A DNA stretch of 64,000 bases from Glandiceps talaboti (Eukaryota; Hemichordata; Enteropneusta; Spengelidae): positions 24,935,003 to 24,999,002 of the forward strand of contig NC_135551.1 in NCBI RefSeq assembly GCF_964340395.1, in the 5' to 3' direction. The position numbers were made by a program, and so were the translations under genes. Positions within the stretch are counted from its first letter, which is position 1. Each line of letters opens with the position of its first letter. Below the pieces are notes generated by a model, which was not told the DNA's origin, searched no databases, and saw only the letters and a list, made by a program, of their open reading frames with translations. Positions 22,530-34,367 of this stretch are shown here, in pieces.

Positions 22530-23064
22530 ATATGTAGTCACTGGACTTTTTTTAAATTGAAAAACAAAATTGATGTGAACAGGCTTGATATGTGATTTCA
22601 AATTTACAGTGTTGATATTTACTTAAAGTGACACGGTCTGTAACTGAAGCCAAATGTTTTGACGACAGTTTAGTCAGTGTCACCCACTTGTGTAATCTAC
22701 CACAAGTAACAACAATGATTTTTTTTGTAGCATGTATCTATCTTAGTTTGTTGATAGCACGTTTTCTGTACTACACAGCTTGATACTCTCGAAAACGTTT
22801 GAGATACGCCATCGCTAAAAATTTTATGAATTGTTTACTTTTGTACATACAGTTTTTTCTACAATACAGTATTTTTGTACCAAACAATTTCACTCGTACT
22901 TACGATGAGAGAATCAACAAATTGTTATAGCAACCTCGATTTGCTCACGTGATCATGTACTTAGTCTAAGGATAGCCCTGGAACAAGACTTTGGACAAAT
23001 GACCAAGAGACCCTGGTGAAATATACTCAGTGACGTGTGAATTGTGGACTTTACTGTAATAAAT

Positions 23065-23103
23065 TCAGACCACTAATGTACTATATTTTCTACAGTGGTC
23101 TGA
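23065..23103. repeat. Short dispersed palindrome, TCAGACCACT arms
   Basis: TCAGACCACT (23065-23074) and its exact reverse complement AGTGGTCTGA (23094-23103) flank a 19-base loop. It is one of a family of similar hairpins scattered through the window. Confidence 0.7.
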
Positions 23104-23554
23104 GCTATAAACTTGGTTCTAGGGTGAATAGTGATACAGGTTGATGTGATGTACTATTTTTTATTCAAAACACCAGTACTTTACATTTTTTAATGAATTC
23201 AGATTTGCTACCTGCAAAGACTGGTGCTATCGAGAATAAAGGCAGAGCACTGTTTGATTGCGACTCTCGAGTCTTGTTTGTATTTTCATTTGAATATTTC
23301 ACAAGTATTATACGATTGTACAGTGAAGACTCTATTGTGTATACGATTATAGAGGTGCATGGAGGAGTAGACTCATTTGACTTTTCAATGAACCATCAAA
23401 CAAGGTTACCTTGGGACAAGTAAAAAAGATAGTAAACAACAAAATATGAAGTTTCGAGCGCCACACTATATGCCCTTGCACAACTATTCACACATACGTA
23501 ATGCATTACTGACACGTAAACACACACCCGCACAAACAAATATAGGTACCCAAA

Positions 23555-23757
23555 TACATGTATGTATGTATGTATGTATGTATGTATGTATGTATGTATG
23601 TATGTATGTATGTATGTATGTATGTATGTACGTACGTACGCATGCATGCAGCACGCACGCACGCACGCAAACAAACACACACACACCTACATACATACAG
23701 ACAGACATACATACATACATACATACATACATACATACATACATACATACATACAGT
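23555..23757. repeat. Inverted (TATG)n / (CATA)n microsatellite pair
   Basis: About 70 bases of TATG (23559-23629) are followed, after a 60-base ACGC/ACAC-rich spacer, by about 66 bases of CATA (23690-23755), the reverse complement. The two arrays can pair to form a long hairpin or cruciform. Confidence 0.9.
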
Positions 23758-24672
23758 CAGAAGGACGGAGAGACGCATACATATACATATATTTGACACC
23801 TTGTTCCCCTGCGACAGAAGTGATGGGTTTCGACATATCTAATCTCAACATATTTCTCCTCTTAAACTCAAGCCATTGCTCAACCAGCAACAAAGTGCAA
23901 TTTATCTAATTGTAGTTGCACTGACCTGGTGCCCTGGTACAAATGTATTTTCTTTTTGAGTCCCACCAACGTGGAAATGTTATAGATCTTGTCTATTCAA
24001 GTCTGACAATCTATTGTTCACTCTATGTTAAAGGTCGTAACAGCTGACTGCATTTTGACATCACGGTTTACAAAACAGAAAGCAATAGATATTAATCTCG
24101 ACTGGTGAACCTTCACCCCAGGAGTCATTGTACCTTTCATATGAACACCTGAGTAAATACTTAGATTTAGCCGTCGCGATGAGACAAATTCTTACGACCT
24201 AGAATAGTGTCATCAGAATGTACAAACAATGCTAAGTTATATATCGCTTCACCTCTTCAATATACGCTACATCTATAGACAGTAGAAGCGTCAATTATCG
24301 GACTGATGTGGAACCCTTAGAAGGACCCACTGGTTTGAAATCATACGTATACTAACTTCTTGTCATACAGCAGACCAATCCATTTCTAACCAATCAAAAT
24401 AAACCCATGCCAAAATCTTCACTTTATGCCCAACAGCCAGAACCAGTTACGGCTCCAATTTGATACACAACATATAGTAGAGACATTAGGATCTTCTAGA
24501 GATTACACCCTTTGTTAGAAAGACAAATATGTTACACATATCCTTAACACATGCGATACCATTAGGGAGCAAGAAAAGTCCCTTTTCGCCAATCCTGCAT
24601 CGTACGACCTCTCAAAATAGGTTTATAGTATGGCACACTTGGATTGGAGATTGAGAACTGGGGCAGGATACT

Positions 24673-24704
24673 ATCTCAGACCACTAACGCCAGTGGTCTG
24701 AGAT
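24673..24704. repeat. Short dispersed palindrome, 13-bp arms
   Basis: ATCTCAGACCACT (24673-24685) and AGTGGTCTGAGAT (24692-24704) are exact inverted copies around a 6-base loop. This is the best-preserved member of the family. Confidence 0.8.
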
Positions 24705-25035
24705 ACTATGGGAAATAAACAATGCTGTTAGGAGCTTATTTTTCAGTCCGTATCTGGCCTCAGCATTGTGTGCCCAGTGTTCCAAGACGTGTGAAATACC
24801 TAACTTTGTTTATCCCATAATGCCTCGCCCCGATGTACAACAGTCTCTGTCTGGTAAATCTAACTATACCGTCGTGCAATACATTTTTAATTATTTAGCC
24901 CGACATCTCAAGGTGTCACTTTTCTTGGATGGGACGAACTGGTATAGTGGAATCAGTGCATCTTTCTCAAAACGTTATATTATATCAGTGCACTGTATTA
25001 TTTTTCAGTTGTATTTTGGAATTTTCCTGTGGTTG

Positions 25036-25421
25036 GGAGAGAAGAGAAGAGAAGAGAAGAGAAGAGAAGAGAAGAGAAGAGAAGAGAAGAGAAGAGAAGA
25101 GAAGAGAAGAGAAGAGAAGAGAAGAGAAGAGAAGAGAAGAGAAGAGAAGAGAAGAGAAGAGAAGAGAAGAGAAGAGAAGAGAAGAGAAGAGAAGAGGGGA
25201 GGGGAAGAGAAGAGAAGAGAAGAGAGGGGAAGGGAGGGGAGGGAAGAGATGAGAAGAGAAGAGAAGAGAAGAGAAGAGAAGAGAAGAGAAGGGGAGGGAA
25301 GGGAAGGGAAGGGAAGAGAGGGGAGGGGAAGGGAAGAGAAGAGAAGAGAAGAGAAGAGAAGAGAAGAGAAGAGAAGAGAAGAGAAGAGAAGAGAAGAGAA
25401 GAGAAGAGAAGAGAAGAGAAA
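25036..25421 (+). repeat. (GAGAA)n polypurine tract
   Basis: About 385 bases made almost only of A and G, mostly GAGAA pentamers with internal GGGGA/GGGAA variants. No pyrimidine interrupts most of it. Long Glu/Arg/Lys frames across it are artefacts of the repeat. Confidence 0.95.
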
Positions 25422-26906
25422 TGGATATGTGATCGATGATTTATAGGTACGTGTATTGCAAATTTGTATAGTTATACCGCATCATGAATGTGGTGGCAAT
25501 GATGACATGATAAACATACACATTGTAAATACAATCTGTCCTTGGCAAGGGCCGGGCTATTCAATGATTGGCTTGTGTAACAAGAAGTAAAAGTAGTCTA
25601 TGATGAAATACCTCAAATGTTACCAATGGTAACAGATTATGCCTGTAGTCGACACAGCAGGTATATATATACTAATGTCGATCTTTTTTACATGTACATT
25701 GTAAGGTATTATAATTGTAGAGTGTTACTAAGAGAACGTTACGTCACTGTGTCCGTGTTGAGTGACACGTTTTCACAAGTCGCTAGACGAAGTGCATTAT
25801 TTCGAAACAATAGAGCATACTAATGTAGGACTTTTAACCCCAGACAATTTTAGTGTAGTAACTGAACCTGGTACCGCTATTGTCCCATTGGGGACAATGT
25901 AAATATCGTTGCCTGTACTGTTCGAGGGCAAACAGCCTACTGCGGTGGTAGGCAATCCAAAGTATTACATCATTTTAGACACTGTTGTTCGTTTTTCGTA
26001 ACCACAGTGAACATATAGAAGAGAACGACAGCATAGCTAAGTAAAATCCCATGAGACCATATTTCCATGCATATCAACTTGTAGACGGCGTGGGAATACG
26101 TTATGTCACATCATGTGTGGTTATGTGAATACCGTGAGAGTCAGTGATTATTGGACTGTTTTACATAGACATTGCTGAAGATGGCGTAGATACACAGTGA
26201 CCAACCTATTGATGATTGAATCTGGGGCTTGTTTGCGTAAGCATTCAAGTGATTTGCGCATTGTTACTACTACTTTGCGAAAATGAGTGGATATGAAATT
26301 TGAGCCTTGGTCCTGGACTCCGTGTCACCTTTGTCATATCGTTTGCTCGATACTGCCATGCTTGATTGAATTTATCAATTAGTATAGATGTGTTAGTATT
26401 CAAATTGCTACTGCGTATGTGCGAAATGTAAAAACGCTGTAATTTTACAGATATCTTAGAACTAAACAATCCCAGAGTACAACTGACCCAAAATACACGT
26501 TTGGTGGGTGTTGTTCAAGCCATTGCCACCCCTGTCAAAGCCTGAACATTGAGAGGTCGTATATCATACTTGCACTGAGTACACTTTCGTTCATGTCACG
26601 TATTCTATCTGCTGTTCTAACTCGTCAATTCCTTTGTTAGTCGTTTGTAAAGAATGAAAATATCAAATACAAAGACATACACAAGTTTCTCAGGTGTCGA
26701 CTCGTACGGCTTTATGAACTATTTTCCTTTCCTTGCCCGTGCCTATATTCAGACGGTGCGTAAGCTGTGACACCCCCCCCCCCCAGGTGCTATCTAGACT
26801 CTCTCACAGTCCTCGGCGCATAGCATCGGTAAAAGGGCTGTTTTGTATGTGGCGATATCTACTGCATGCATACGTAATTGTACCCAAATATTCTACTACG
26901 TAGAGT

Positions 26907-26990
26907 TAATCATTTGTTGAGGTGTTACTGCGATGCCCCGAGACATCGCAGTAACAGGGAGCATCGAAGTAACACGTCAACAAATGATTA
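26907..26990. repeat. Nested foldback with two alternative pairings
   Basis: The left arm 26907-26935 (TAATCATTTGTTGA... GTTACTGCGATG) can pair over its whole length with 26962-26990, or its inner part (26923-26935) can pair perfectly with 26944-26956 (CATCGCAGTAACA). Confidence 0.75.
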
Positions 26991-28341
26991 GCACTGTGTA
27001 GTCAATGAAGAACGTAACTGCCCACATATGTAACCACCCACAATAAATACTAACTTATCATGGGGTAGAATTCTATGGTTTACCCCTGCTAATTCTTACT
27101 CAAGTGTGTCCGAATACATTTATTAAAATGGATTTGCATATTGTTATTGATAAATTTAACTGTCGCCCTAGCCTTTTCAACAACTTTAACACAAACATGA
27201 TTTGAATTGCTGTGTGGGTGGCTTTGTTTGAATTTGAAATTTCATCGCAGCTCCTCGTTGCTCTAGACATGGAGGGGGGAAGCCACGGATAGCCTCTAGA
27301 CTATAGATTCACTCATCACGTCACTCTTGGACCATAGTTATTTATTCGTATCTAATTCTGACTGGAAGAGTAACCTTCCGTTTAGGTTATTTGACAAGAT
27401 AATGTGACGGCTTCTTGTAGTTATATGGATTTAGCCAATACCACTATGTACTAATTGCTGTAGTTTTCACCTTTTTTTTGCAGCGATTTATGTGTCCAGA
27501 TAGATAAGTGATTATGATCTCCTGGGGATGTTATGATAAGTCTTTATTAGAAATTTGTTTATATTTATGTTCCGATTCTAGAGATGCTTTCACGTCTTTC
27601 AAGAACTGTACACAATTAGGGTTTCGACATGTTTCGTCTCTATGCCCAGACTTCCTGTTCCACGCATATACCCTCCAGCAACACATAGACCTTCCAGTAT
27701 GTTGGTGGAGGGTCTATGCGGTCAACGTCAACTCCCTGCCTATACCATTAACGGCTTAGCAAACACAAGACATTTTATTTCTTTAAATTGTGACATTCAC
27801 TTTCTCTTTAAGTCAGTTCGTGTGCCAAAAATTCTTCTGTCGATAAGATGACCATGTATATATATTTATATTTTGAATTGTTGCCTACGGATTACTATAT
27901 TTCAAAGCTGACATATCGCAGGTTGTTGTCTAGGTTTAATCATGTTTGACGAATTGGGTTGGTGGAAGGTCCATGGGTGGAGCAAATCATTACTATTGCA
28001 GGAGTCTGTACCACGACAAGGTATCCACACTTTTTTGTTTACAATATACACCAGTTAACCTCAAAATACCGTCGAAAGGCTGTACAAAAATTATCACGTT
28101 TCATATTTTGTGCGACACAAATAGCAACATTTGTTTGCATGATTTGTATTATCGAGGTATATGATCAGATGTATTAATATCAATAAGACTGTTCTCGAGT
28201 CAGACAATGGTATGTTTGTGTGACCACCACCAACAAACGTTTGGTGGTCTGAGGTCTGTGTTTAACTGACTACTGTTGTGGGTAACATTAGCTTAGTTTG
28301 AGCATACCCCCTACACGAAAGTAGGGTCTATATGGTTTGAG

Positions 28342-28367
28342 CTCAGACCACTCTATAGTGGTCTGAG
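28342..28367. repeat. Short dispersed palindrome, 11-bp arms
   Basis: CTCAGACCACT (28342-28352) and AGTGGTCTGAG (28357-28367) are exact inverted copies around a 4-base loop CTAT. Related to 23065-23103 and 24673-24704. Confidence 0.75.
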
Positions 28368-28950
28368 GTTTGAGGCATTAGTGAACTCAATATCTTTTGC
28401 AAACATCATGAGGGCGTCAGTCTACTTCCTTGCATTCCAAGTTTTAAATATGAATAGATTCACTTTTCTGAAAGAATAGGGAGTTGTCTAGGTCGCCATT
28501 TCATTCATCGTTCAGGAGTCATTCTAAAGACTGTCGTTGCACACCCGTGTCTTGCCCCCCCCCCTGACGACTTCATTTCTCCATTCAGAAGGTAAGAAAA
28601 TCAAGCAGACTTATTTTTAGTTCGAATGTGTGGTACAGTATATATATATATATGTATATATATCATACGAGTCGTCAATTGCCAATTGGGTGACCCTATT
28701 TAGTACACGCATGGAAGTATCTCTCGAAAGGGAACTTAATTAACGGTCGCTAAACACTTGGTAGCTAGCTTTACCTCGCGCCAAGTATATACAGGCTCTA
28801 TATTCCTGTAATCTAAATATATATTCATTCAGTTCAACATGTCGGTTAGCTGTCAGCGGGTCGTTAAATACAGTTTTCGCAAAACGGCAAAAGACAACAC
28901 GAAAAATAGCCATTATTGGTGCCGATACACGACCAGCTAGGGCTTAAAAA

Positions 28951-28973
28951 CCTATTGTATTGAATACAATAGG
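28951..28973. repeat. Perfect 10-bp inverted repeat
   Basis: CCTATTGTAT and ATACAATAGG flank TGA. It is a compact perfect hairpin in unique DNA about 500 bases before IgSF-5. The function is unknown. Confidence 0.6.
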
Positions 28974-29152
28974 GACAACGAAAAGAATTGATGTTTGAGT
29001 TGGCTGCATGAGAGTGTGTCAACGCCCTGGGATCAAAGCCCGACGTTGACTAATCAATGTATACACTACCTGTTGCTTTTGTTTTAATTCGACCTTCCTG
29101 TTGTTTATATTTGAAGCAAGTCTAGTGTACTACATGTAGAATGCTTCGAAAG

Positions 29153-29159
29153 TATAAAA
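29153..29159 (+). promoter_or_regulatory. Candidate TATA box of IgSF-5
   Basis: TATAAAA lies about 315 bases before the IgSF-5 ATG. The region after it, near 29235-29330, keeps blocks such as CGCCATGATG that also occur upstream of IgSF-1 and IgSF-2. Confidence 0.3.
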
Positions 29160-29471
29160 TCTACGTTTATTTGTGATAGCATTACGCTTTGGAGAAACAG
29201 GACCATTTCAGTGTATAACCTTTAGGAGGTCATGTTTACCCGGATGTAAAACAACTTTACAAAGGTACGCCATGATGTTTTAGTCCCTGTGGTACTTTCA
29301 CTATGTGACAGTCACTATATCTGGTATAATCTTTGGTTTGCGATAGTTTTAAGCACAACGTGCCTGTCTAAAATACTGTAATTTGTTCACATCGTCCAAT
29401 AATGCTTGTGATTATGTTATAATTGCAGTATCACATGCGACCGAGGAAGAATTAGTATCCGACACTTTGCC

Positions 29472-30989
29472 ATGGGTGGAATATTCCGATTAGCGGCTGG
29501 TGTGTTGCTTCTGTTTGTGTTGAAATCAACCAACGCTGTTCCAACTGTCGTTGTAACACCATCATCTCTAACAACGGTCGCCGAAGAAACGGTTATGTTC
29601 ACTTGTACTGTGACGAATAAAGAGGACTTCTCTCTCTTTTGGATAATACATTTAAACTCATCAAATGATGATATCGTATTGGCACCAACAAATAGCCATA
29701 CAGGCTATCCGCGATATTCATTCACCGGTGATGCATCAAACGGAGAATCAACTTTACAAATAGCCAATGTAGTTGATGAAGATGCGGGTTTATACAAGTG
29801 TATGGTGACATCTCCCGATAACGACGCCACGAAAATTGTTGTGACATCTTCTGTCTTGACAGTAGGAATAGTTGAATCTCCATCATCGGGACTACTGGTT
29901 TCTAAAAGTGCAAATCTGGATTTTGCCACCATGTCTGGTGACTCGAGCAAGGGAGGTGAAACGGCGACGTTGAGCTGCACCGTGACGGGAGGACAACCAT
30001 CAGCTACTCTCGAATGGTTTAGGAATGGGGTGAAGATACCTGAACAAGATTACTCGGTAGAGAACGGGGTTGCTGAAGCGAAGGTAGAATGGACTCTGTC
30101 ATATCTCGACAGCCATGCAAACTACACCTGTCGGGGTGACCATCCAGCATGGCAAGACACACACGAATTTACGTACGTAGATTTAAATCTGTTCTTTAGT
30201 CCAGTTGTTTCGCTTAGTCCTTCTCTGATGCTAGTCGACGTAGACCAAGATGCGACTTTCCGTTGCAGTGCAATGGCCCGCCCCGAGGCCAGTACATACA
30301 CGTGGTACTATAACGGCGAGGAAATTACCAGCGACAGCACACGCTTTAATGTAACTTCATCTGGAAAAGTTTTAGTCATAACTGGAGTGACAAATAATGA
30401 CTATGATAGTGAGGTAACTTGTGAAGCTACAAACACTGAAGGTACTAATAACATGACTAGCATAATAATGGAACCATCAAAATTAAAAGATCGTGATCTG
30501 GAGTTAAGATATCTGTTGGCTATTATCGTTGGTATAGTTGGCGTTATATTCCTCTTGGCCATCATCATTTCTTGTTGTGTATGCTGCTCAAATACGAGGA
30601 AAGAACGTCGTAAAAATGACCCGACCCGACGAGATTCATACACCCTGTCAGAAAGAGATGGCATCAACTACGACCACTTCCAAGGTGGGGCTGAGACCAG
30701 AGGAGACGGCCAACTCAACGGTGGTGCAAGCAACCCCGCCATGACAACAGAAAACGCACCGGCTAATATAAAAGCAGAAAACGAATTACAAGTAGAAGCA
30801 TCATCTGATCCTATGTATGCCACGGTCAACAAAAAGGGATCTATTCGTTCTGGGTCAAGTAGCGTGGAAGACAACAATCACCTATCAGACACTGATACAG
30901 TGCCGGTGACAGCACACGACGAAGTTGACAGCGGGGAAAACCAATCAGGTGAACAAGAAAACCAATCAGGTGGACACGTTCTTTATTAA
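29472..30989 (+). CDS. IgSF-5: IgSF-1/2-type ectodomain on a different tail
   Basis: An intronless gene for 505 residues. The signal peptide (about 1-22, MGGIFRLAAGVLLLFVLKS) is unlike those of IgSF-1/2, but from VPTVVVTPSS onward the ectodomain is almost the same. Cysteine pairs are 45/110, 169/220 and 265/317, with tryptophans at 57, 182 and 278. D3 and the membrane helix (about 348-372) match IgSF-2 rather than IgSF-1. After the juxtamembrane CCVCC, likely palmitoylated, the tail is unrelated to IgSF-1/2: about 135 residues, acidic and Ser/Asn-rich, with tyrosines in DSYTLS (390), INYDHF (400) and PMYATV (449) and a terminal tyrosine. No paired ITAM is visible; YATV is a single YxxV site. 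A likely AATAAA lies at about 31337. The pattern suggests gene conversion of the ectodomain (see findings). Confidence 0.9.
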   Translation: MGGIFRLAAGVLLLFVLKSTNAVPTVVVTPSSLTTVAEETVMFTCTVTNKEDFSLFWIIHLNSSNDDIVLAPTNSHTGYPRYSFTGDASNGESTLQIANVVDEDAGLYKCMVTSPDNDATKIVVTSSVLTVGIVESPSSGLLVSKSANLDFATMSGDSSKGGETATLSCTVTGGQPSATLEWFRNGVKIPEQDYSVENGVAEAKVEWTLSYLDSHANYTCRGDHPAWQDTHEFTYVDLNLFFSPVVSLSPSLMLVDVDQDATFRCSAMARPEASTYTWYYNGEEITSDSTRFNVTSSGKVLVITGVTNNDYDSEVTCEATNTEGTNNMTSIIMEPSKLKDRDLELRYLLAIIVGIVGVIFLLAIIISCCVCCSNTRKERRKNDPTRRDSYTLSERDGINYDHFQGGAETRGDGQLNGGASNPAMTTENAPANIKAENELQVEASSDPMYATVNKKGSIRSGSSSVEDNNHLSDTDTVPVTAHDEVDSGENQSGEQENQSGGHVLY

Positions 30990-32302
30990 CATTATTATAA
31001 TTATTCATACAAAGTATGAAGATATCAATAACAATGACATGTGATAACAAAAGGCTTTTATATGAATATATGATTATTGACTTGTCATTTTTAACAAAAT
31101 ATGTGTATTGTGCAGATAAAATTTAGATTGAAAAAATCTGACACCATCAGGAAATAGAAGGAAATATCAGATAATTCGGCTTATCATATGTATTAGACAT
31201 TAAAATATAATTACATGTAGCATATAGATAAAAAAAAAATCATCCAATTAAAGTCCATTTTTAGATTTTAAAAAAGTGAATACTGATCAGGATGTATTTC
31301 CGTAGACCTGTAGTATAGCTACTATGATACGACTTAAATAAACAATTCGTTCTTTTTTTCTTCTTTTTTTCCTTTTTTAGGGGGAGGGGTCCCAGTTAAC
31401 GTAATTTTCGTTTGAATTTGCAGTCCGAATACTGTAGTTTAGCTTTATTTGAGAATTTTCGGTCTTCAAAACCCACCATTGAGTATCTTCTGTGTCGGGA
31501 TTTTTATATTTTATAAAATTGTCATTTAAAAATTGAATAATGATCCAGAAAACCTGACTCCAAACTGTACTAGTAGACAAAGGAAAAATATTGTTTTGCT
31601 GTATATATGCTCAGAACTAGATAGTTCTTTGTAGAAGCTCATGAATTCATGCTATGAATCAACAAGGAAATCCAGTAGGTAACTGTCGGACAATGTTTGC
31701 TCTGAAATCAGAATCGAACTCGCGAAGAGTGGTTTGATAAAAGTCAACGGTTATTCACTTGTTAATCTTTGTAGTAAACGTCCTTTCAAAGAATATTGTA
31801 TAAGAAAAAACTGAAAGTGCACTGTAAATGTAAATCCCTCATTATTCGCCGTCTATAATCCCAAGCACATATGTTCTGCGTTCGTAACAAAAACGGGATG
31901 TGTTTGTCCACAGATTATCGTTTGATTGTGATTATCTTTTTAAAGATAGATATTTGAGTAAGGATATTTACATAATTTTAACATCATAGTTTTATTTGTT
32001 TGTCAACATAAAACGAAAGAAAAATAAACCAAAATGTAGCGTTATCGCTAAAACGAAAACTGAGCAAGGACATTTCGTTGACAACAAAATATACACCAGA
32101 TTTTATATTAGGCATCCATAATTTAGTACACTTCCGGTGGACGGCTTCCTCGTAATTATTCTATCTTTGATTTATATGTTACAAAGTCATTTTCACCGTT
32201 TCTGGCCTCAAATGGGGACATATACTTTATTCAGACAAACCAGAGTACCAGTAACAATGTTTAACTTTACAAAATCTACCTTATCCTCTAGGACACAAGT
32301 GA

Positions 32303-32612
32303 TATGTATGTATGTACGTACGTATGTATGTATGTATGTATGTATGTATGTATGTGTATGTATGTATGTATGTATGTACGTACGTACGTATGTATATGTA
32401 TGTATGTATGTATGTGTGTGTGTGTATGTATGTATGTATGTATGTATGTACATGTATGTATGTATGTATGTATGTATGTATGTATGTATGTATGTATGTA
32501 TGTATGTATGTATGCATGTATGTATGTATGTATGTATGTATGTGCCTACGCATTTATGTATAATGTATGTATGTACGTATGTAATAATGTATGTGTGTGT
32601 GTAATGATGTAT
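32303..32612 (+). repeat. (TATG)n microsatellite with TACG/TGTG variants
   Basis: About 240 bases of TATG with interruptions, then a decayed edge to about 32612. Frames of alternating Met/Tyr/Val/Cys are artefacts. Confidence 0.95.
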
Positions 32613-34329
32613 GTAACACAGTCGCTTTATGCAGGTGAGTCTTAGAGACACACATTGAGTTAAGTTTGAATGGTAATAATCTAGAGAAAATGTTTATAGT
32701 AAATTGTGTATATTTAGTTTTTTTAATACCTCGAATCAATATCTTTGCAGCCAAGTTAATTTTGTTTTATCATGATGAATATAATCCGGTACAGTTATAT
32801 GACTAAACCGTGGACTTTACAGTTTATTTTCATTCATCATCGAGGTTGTCGAGCAGCAACTGTGACAACGCTTCTATTTTAGTTAGAGAATCTATTTTTA
32901 GTGTGCAACACTGTCGAGTTCAAACATTAACATATTAGTGTCGAGGCTACCGTAGGACAAACAGGGACGATTGTCGTAAACACACTGAGGGTTTCAACAC
33001 TAACCTTGCTGTGAATTTTACCGACGAATTTAACCATTCTTCCAATGCAGGAAATAATGATTTTAAAAGTGTTTTTTTTTTCAAAATTGATAGAGGTTAG
33101 ACTCACTCTCTCTCATTCTTTGAAACTCCTCCATAAACCAAATTCTAATAAATATGTTTTGAACACACATAAAATGCAGTGTAAAAAAATGTGCTATTTT
33201 TCCACTTCAAGTGAAATACTACACCATCCTCCACAGAGTCAGCTACTTTACATGGTATTCCTTAAAAGCGTTCAACCAATTAAAACGTTTTCTTGTGCCT
33301 TTTTTGTGTTGTTGTTATTTTAATGTGCCTCTCTTTTATTGACGTTTGAACTGCGATGAACTCTACGCATTACAAATGAAGACTTCGGTTCCTTGTAAAA
33401 CACAGCAACGTCTATATTCCAACAAAACGACATACATTTTATTGTGTAAACACATTTCAGTAAAATTGTCACACTCTATGTTATCTTCCAGACAAATTTA
33501 TGTACTTTACAGTTGCATTTTACAGTTTATTTTGTTGTGGTCATTTTACGATAGATATTCCATACTTCTTCTTTTTTCCATTTTATTTTGATTATTTTAC
33601 CGCGAAGTTAATATTTTGTCTTTTGTAGTGGTGGATGGATTGACTTTGATACACGATTAGAAAGACAAAACAAATCAGTGTCTGACATTGACATTGACAT
33701 TGTTGTGAAAGAACCCTCCTGGAGATTCGTTTATACTTTAACCAATGCTATGTCACCATTGTTGTTAGTATATCGTTGGCTGTTTTTGTTTGTCTAAAGT
33801 ATGCAATGTGTCTGACCATGGACTGACCATGGTTTGAGTGTATTTTACACTGGGTTGAGCGAAATACAAAAATGTGTAAATTGTCTGTCAGACACGGCAC
33901 AAAAATGTCAATTTTTCAGGGTTTATAGTTTTGACTGATGTTCAATTTGATATAGGGATAAGGTAAACACAGAATTGTATTTTGTCTGCTGTTGGCGCAT
34001 AACACAAGAATGACATATTCTAGCAGATATGAACCTAATGATGAAATAATTCTGAGATGAGAATGCATGGTTAACGCTAGAAAGTGTAAAGCCTAAATAT
34101 AAGGTGTATATAGTGTAAACCAGTGTTTGGACATGTTAGGTCTCACCTTGACCTTACAATTTGAATACATATCACTGGCGTTGAATGTTGACCCAGAATT
34201 GCATTGGTTGCAAAATGTACAAATAAACACATTTATGCTGTATATCTATATGACCAATAATGCAATATAATGTAAGTATATTTAGAAGTTGAAGATTGAT
34301 GTTAAAGGCATAAAGTCTATGTTAACCCT

Positions 34330-34367
34330 CCACCACCCCCACCACCACCACCACCACCACCACCACC
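34330..34367 (+). repeat. (ACC)n microsatellite
   Basis: About 11 ACC units next to C-rich sequence. Confidence 0.9.

Larger units (their letters stand above)
22530..29471. other. Intergenic, IgSF-4 to IgSF-5
   Basis: Nearly 7 kb without a supportable gene. It holds a pair of inverted TATG/CATA arrays (23555-23757), a 385-base GAGAA tract (25036-25421), a nested foldback (26907-26990), several copies of a short palindrome with GTGGTCTG arms (23065-23103, 24673-24704, 28342-28367), a perfect 23-base palindrome (28951-28973) and a candidate TATA box of IgSF-5 (29153-29159). Confidence 0.7.

Noticed and set aside
23446-23909. Long open frames with alternating Tyr/Met/Val/Cys or His/Thr/Ile (also at 6094-6516, 11993-12232, 32137-32651, 49753-50311, 59290-59736, 62114-62658)
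   Set aside because: They translate tetranucleotide microsatellites, which lack stops in several frames. No gene signal remains outside the repeat.
24766-25446. 226-codon frame rich in Glu, Arg and Lys
   Set aside because: Two thirds is the GAGAA repeat and the rest has no domain or signal peptide.
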